DNA from: Bacteroidia bacterium
GTDB taxonomy: Bacteria > Bacteroidota > Bacteroidia > Bacteroidales > Paludibacteraceae
Assembly (NCBI GenBank): GCA_009929375.1
Contig: SAAO01000001.1
Coordinates: 62,001 to 126,000 of the forward strand
DNA: 64,000 nucleotides
Reading direction: 5' to 3'
The notes below the pieces were generated by a model. That model did not search any database. It had not been told where the DNA came from and saw only the letters and a program-made list of their open reading frames with translations. This document shows positions 60,734 through 64,000 of this stretch, piece after piece. Position 1 is the stretch's first letter, and the number at the start of each line of letters is the position of its first letter. Both the position numbers and the translations under genes were made by a program.

Positions 60734-63406
60734 TCAAAATTTAAGTTTAAAATTACCGTATTTATCTTCGTCGGTCACCACATGCAAAATGTACATTCCT
60801 TTCGGAATTGAATTGAGCATCAATATATTCGAATCGCGTTTGGTAGCGAAAACGGTTCCACTAAGAGTATAAAGCGACATTTCGCGGGCTGTAACGCCTG
60901 TTACTTCAACATATTCTTTTTTCTGACGGATTTTTAAATCACGTTTTGTAAGCGTTTCCGCTTCGGTAGCATTCACAGGAATCAATTCAACCACATAATT
61001 TTCGGGATCGTATGATTCGTCACCTGCATTCAGTCGGTTATTTTCGACATACCAAAAGCCTTTTCCTGAGTTACCATCATTCTGAATGGCATACAGGCTA
61101 TCCTTTTTGTAGAAATTATATGTATTCCAGAGATCGGAATAAGGATTTACACCGAATGCAACAAGTTCGTTGAGGTATCGGCCATCGCGTGTATTTACAA
61201 TTTTATAACGGTTAGTAGCCGAAACGCGTGTGATTGTCCAGTGCTGATTAGGTTTTAATGCACTATAAGTAATCATATTCTGAAAAGTAGGATTTCCGCC
61301 CGAACCATTGTAATTGGTATTGGTAAGATATTTATTGCCATATTTAATGTAATAATTACCTGACTCCGGCATCACTTTGCTTGCAATGAAATCTGCTTTA
61401 AGCTTTTCCATATCGAGACGTCCGGTTTTCAGATTTTTAAGCTCCCCTTTGAATCCGTTTTGCGCATCGCCGGCATTTTTCAGAGGGAAAAAGAGTGTTT
61501 GCTGAAACCTGAAACCGTTTTTGGTATAAGGCATTAATTTCTCAATCCTCACGCTATCCACAAAGAGTGTTACCGATTTGAAATCGCCAATAATACGCAC
61601 ATTTTGCCATTTATTTTCAGGCACATAATTAAATGTATATGTGTAACCATCGCGCGAGAAACCAAGTTTACCGGTTCCATTGGTGTTTAAAGTCAGTTTC
61701 GAAAAATCGCTGCCAAACACTACTGCATTCGTTGCATTTCCGGCATAGGCTTTCAGGTCGAACGACACATCGTAGTTATATCCAAGATCGCCTGCTCCTA
61801 TCGGGAATTCAGTAGTTCCATCAAACACAATTGCATTCTCAGTAATTTTAGCATTAATGGCCTGATGCTCGTCTTCACTATAAAAACCAGCCATATTCAG
61901 CCCGGGACCTTCAGATGTTTGTTTGGCAAGTTCGCTGTAAGTTTCGTAGGTCATTGTCGGATTCGATTTCCAGAGTTTCATGCCAACCACCTGCATCGAA
62001 GGTAAAACACGGAAGTGTACATCCTGTTGCGAAATTCCGTTTCCGCAGATATCGTTCCACACAGCAAACATTGCTCCGTAAAGCGATGGATGATAAGGAG
62101 TAAGCGTTTCGGAAGGGTTTACTTTTTCCGCACGATAATTATTAAAAATCCACTGAATATCGAGGAAATCGCGATAGTAACCTGCAGCAGGCACAATATA
62201 AAGCCATGCATCAGGAGTAGAAATAATTTTAAAACCATCTTCGATAGATTTGAAAGGATCGATCCAGTCCCTGCTCCACGCATTGATAACGGCTCCGCCT
62301 TTGGCAGGTACAGGCGTATTGTCGTTGGTCATCATACGCATAGCACCCCAAAGACGCGGACGTTTTCCCAATTCGACAATGTGATTAATGTAATAATTGG
62401 TGAATTCGCGGAATTTCTTTGACTCTGTTCTGTTATACTCATCAGTTCCGATATGCACATCAGGACCCACAAAAACAGGATTCGGGCCAGTGATATATTC
62501 GGCAAAAAGTTTATCGAAGAACTCATAAACTTCAGGTTTGTATAAATCAAGGTGATCCATACCGTAAGCAGTATTCGAAGCAGCAAGCGCCGGATTGTAT
62601 TGCGTAAAGGCCAGCGAGTGAGCAGGTATATCAATTTCCGGAATCACATTCACCCCATATTGCATTCCCATTAACTGAAGGTCACGGAATTCGGCTTTGG
62701 TATAATGTCCATCCTTTGCTGCTAGTCCGGGATAAGTTTCGCTTTCCAAACGAAAAGCCGCATAGGTTTTAAGCCAGTCGTTATTGAAATATTGCTTAAA
62801 GCCATTGTCGTTGAGATGCACCTGAAGTTCGTTCATTTTATAATACGACATGAACTTCACATAGTGACGAAGGAAATCGATTGTAAAGAATTTACGACCA
62901 GTATCGAGCATAAAACCGCGACTCGGATAATCAGGATAATCGGTAATTGCACCGCGGGGAATTTCTGTTTTATGATTTTCGAACAACTGGAGGATAGTTC
63001 TTGTAGCCCAGAATGTTCCCACACGTGTAGCACCTTCCACAGTGATTCCACCAGCAATATTCATATTGTAGGCTTCGGTATTTTTAAGTTTCACATCGCT
63101 GATACGCAACAGAATTGCGTTATCGGGCGCTGTATTCAAACTTGTTTCGGCCACAGTAGCAGTTGTTCCGAACATGGTTTTCAATTCATCCCGTAACTGA
63201 TTAGCTACCGACATTAAACTATCTGAGTTTGCTTTTTTTACAAGGATAGTAATACTGTTCGGTGGACTAAAAGTACCCGACGAAACTGCAAAGCTCTGCA
63301 CTTCGGGAATTACCTTCAGTAAAGAGGGTTGCGCACAAACCACAGCAGAAGCTGTGAGTGTCAAAAGCACAGAAAAGGCTTTTTTCAAAAAATTGTTTCT
63401 CATCAT
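60734..63406 (-). CDS. GH20 beta-N-acetylhexosaminidase, T9SS-secreted
   Basis: An 890-residue secreted glycosidase removing terminal GlcNAc/GalNAc from glycans. Signal peptide at about 1-26 (LTASAVVCAQ); GH20 N-terminal domain (about 27-155); catalytic barrel (about 160-480) with RGFMLDTGRKFFTIDFL and the catalytic pair Asp322-Glu323 in HIGTDEYN. Then a concanavalin/LamG-like part (about 515-660; YDVSFDLKAYAG), a ricin-like lectin part (about 680-800; YYIKYGNKYLTN, RYKIVNTRDGRYL), and a type A T9SS C-terminal domain (about 825-890; MSLYTLSGTVFATK, KGMYILHVV). It starts 19 bp after another T9SS gene and is likely co-transcribed with it. It fits a mucin or cell-wall amino-sugar locus. Confidence 0.93.
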   Translation of the reverse strand: MMRNNFLKKAFSVLLTLTASAVVCAQPSLLKVIPEVQSFAVSSGTFSPPNSITILVKKANSDSLMSVANQLRDELKTMFGTTATVAETSLNTAPDNAILLRISDVKLKNTEAYNMNIAGGITVEGATRVGTFWATRTILQLFENHKTEIPRGAITDYPDYPSRGFMLDTGRKFFTIDFLRHYVKFMSYYKMNELQVHLNDNGFKQYFNNDWLKTYAAFRLESETYPGLAAKDGHYTKAEFRDLQLMGMQYGVNVIPEIDIPAHSLAFTQYNPALAASNTAYGMDHLDLYKPEVYEFFDKLFAEYITGPNPVFVGPDVHIGTDEYNRTESKKFREFTNYYINHIVELGKRPRLWGAMRMMTNDNTPVPAKGGAVINAWSRDWIDPFKSIEDGFKIISTPDAWLYIVPAAGYYRDFLDIQWIFNNYRAEKVNPSETLTPYHPSLYGAMFAVWNDICGNGISQQDVHFRVLPSMQVVGMKLWKSNPTMTYETYSELAKQTSEGPGLNMAGFYSEDEHQAINAKITENAIVFDGTTEFPIGAGDLGYNYDVSFDLKAYAGNATNAVVFGSDFSKLTLNTNGTGKLGFSRDGYTYTFNYVPENKWQNVRIIGDFKSVTLFVDSVRIEKLMPYTKNGFRFQQTLFFPLKNAGDAQNGFKGELKNLKTGRLDMEKLKADFIASKVMPESGNYYIKYGNKYLTNTNYNGSGGNPTFQNMITYSALKPNQHWTITRVSATNRYKIVNTRDGRYLNELVAFGVNPYSDLWNTYNFYKKDSLYAIQNDGNSGKGFWYVENNRLNAGDESYDPENYVVELIPVNATEAETLTKRDLKIRQKKEYVEVTGVTAREMSLYTLSGTVFATKRDSNILMLNSIPKGMYILHVVTDEDKYGNFKLKF

Positions 63407-63425
63407 TTAAAAATTATTCTAAGGA

Positions 63426-64000
63426 TTAATTAATTACTACTTTAACAGACTGAGCACCCGAACGAACCACATATACACCCGGAAGAAATTCTCTTTCAGG
63501 TCTATAAGGTATTTCGCAGCCGTTGACACTAAAAACACTAACTTGTGTATTACTGTTTTTCAACAGAATACGCTTGTTTACAAGATATACCTGAAGATGA
63601 TCGGCATTCAGTTTTTGGGTATTACTGGTGGTAGAGGCAGGCACAAAAGTCCAGCCTGTACCATGTACTCTCATACCATTGCGGGCAATAGTTCCGGGGT
63701 TTTGCAAAGCAAGCCAGGGCATCGGGAAAATGCGCGTAGAATTACCTACAGAGTAACCCGACAATTCCCAATCCTGATTATCAAAACTAAATTCGGTTTT
63801 ATACAGAAAAACTCCTGTTTGCAGTTCCACAGGATCATTGGCGCCAATACAGTAGTCAGTAGCTTTGTTTCGGAGTTGAATGGTACGGGCAAAAGTTCCG
63901 CTAATGGCTGCTGTACTTGCCACACGCCACACAGCGGAATCGTTTTCCACACCGGTTCTGTATCTCAGTTTATTATCGCCTCCCTGATAGAGTCTTGCTC
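63426..64000 (-). CDS. C-terminal part of a T9SS-secreted protein, 5' end beyond window
   Basis: The minus-strand frame is open from the right edge to the stop at 63426 (191 codons, no convincing start inside). Residues read ARLYQGGDNKLRYRTG, then a lectin-like segment (RTIQLRNKATDYCIGANDPV, NQDWELSGYSVG, PMPWLALQNPGTIA) and a type A T9SS C-terminal domain (LQVYLVNKRILLKNSNTQVS, LPGVYVVRSGAQSVKVVIN). It lies 19 bp before the GH20 gene on the same strand, so it is the upstream gene of that operon, probably another glycan-active or glycan-binding protein. The main domain is outside this window and cannot be named. Confidence 0.82.
   Translation of the reverse strand, partial: ARLYQGGDNKLRYRTGVENDSAVWRVASTAAISGTFARTIQLRNKATDYCIGANDPVELQTGVFLYKTEFSFDNQDWELSGYSVGNSTRIFPMPWLALQNPGTIARNGMRVHGTGWTFVPASTTSNTQKLNADHLQVYLVNKRILLKNSNTQVSVFSVNGCEIPYRPEREFLPGVYVVRSGAQSVKVVIN

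Overview
The window is a chromosomal segment of a Bacteroidetes bacterium, most likely order Bacteroidales. The evidence is a PorU/PorV pair of the type IX secretion system (T9SS), secreted proteins with type A T9SS C-terminal domains, three TonB receptors with carboxypeptidase-regulatory-like N-termini, a DUF4290 gene before murA, and several promoters of the Bacteroidetes -33/-7 type (TTG, about 19 bp, TAnnTTTG). A pyruvate:ferredoxin oxidoreductase and a Rex NADH sensor suggest an anaerobic, fermentative life. The species cannot be fixed from this sequence; a Paludibacter/Dysgonomonas-like organism is a guess. No rRNA, tRNA, CRISPR array, transposase or prophage was seen.

Layout. 1-6.7 kb (minus): porV (cut by the left edge), porU, a FAH-family hydrolase, rex. 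7.1-14.5 kb: a minus-strand operon of a TonB receptor and two OB-fold/DUF5689 lipoproteins, opposite a divergent EEP-family (nuclease/phosphatase) lipoprotein. This looks like a dispersed version of ExeM/NucH-type extracellular nucleases. 14.5-28.1 kb: mostly housekeeping genes: DUF4290, murA (active-site Cys replaced by Asp), ferritin, a TPR protein, gyrA, DoxX, ispE, dnaB, CCA-adding enzyme, beta-CASP metallo-hydrolase. 28.4-36.9 kb: small envelope proteins, an AAA ATPase with an altered Walker B, nifJ, a MarC-type membrane protein and a protein of unknown family. 37.3-43.1 kb: a TonB receptor with a DUF2271 protein, a small membrane protein, an orphan LutA-like protein and a second EEP enzyme. 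43.5-64 kb: an accessory glycan region with a CotH-kinase/lamin-tail T9SS protein, an AGE-family epimerase, three tandem 402-residue ROK regulators, a heme-type TonB receptor with a small partner, a BNR/PKD/discoidin T9SS protein, a GH20 beta-N-acetylhexosaminidase and the end of another T9SS protein.

How it fits together. PorU and PorV process and shuttle the CTD-bearing proteins coded at 43.5-64 kb. The GH20 enzyme, the epimerase and the ROK regulators suggest an amino-sugar or host/cell-wall glycan locus. An AT-rich 14-mer lies at the promoters of one ROK gene (two copies) and of the BNR protein, and related sequence lies at the epimerase promoter; it is a candidate ROK operator.

The gaps between genes are rich in small repeats. 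There are three copies of a 150-180 bp imperfect palindromic element, a cluster of GCTCC/GGAGC hairpins, two MITE-like inverted repeats, several 7-9 bp minisatellites, and well-formed terminators after many genes.
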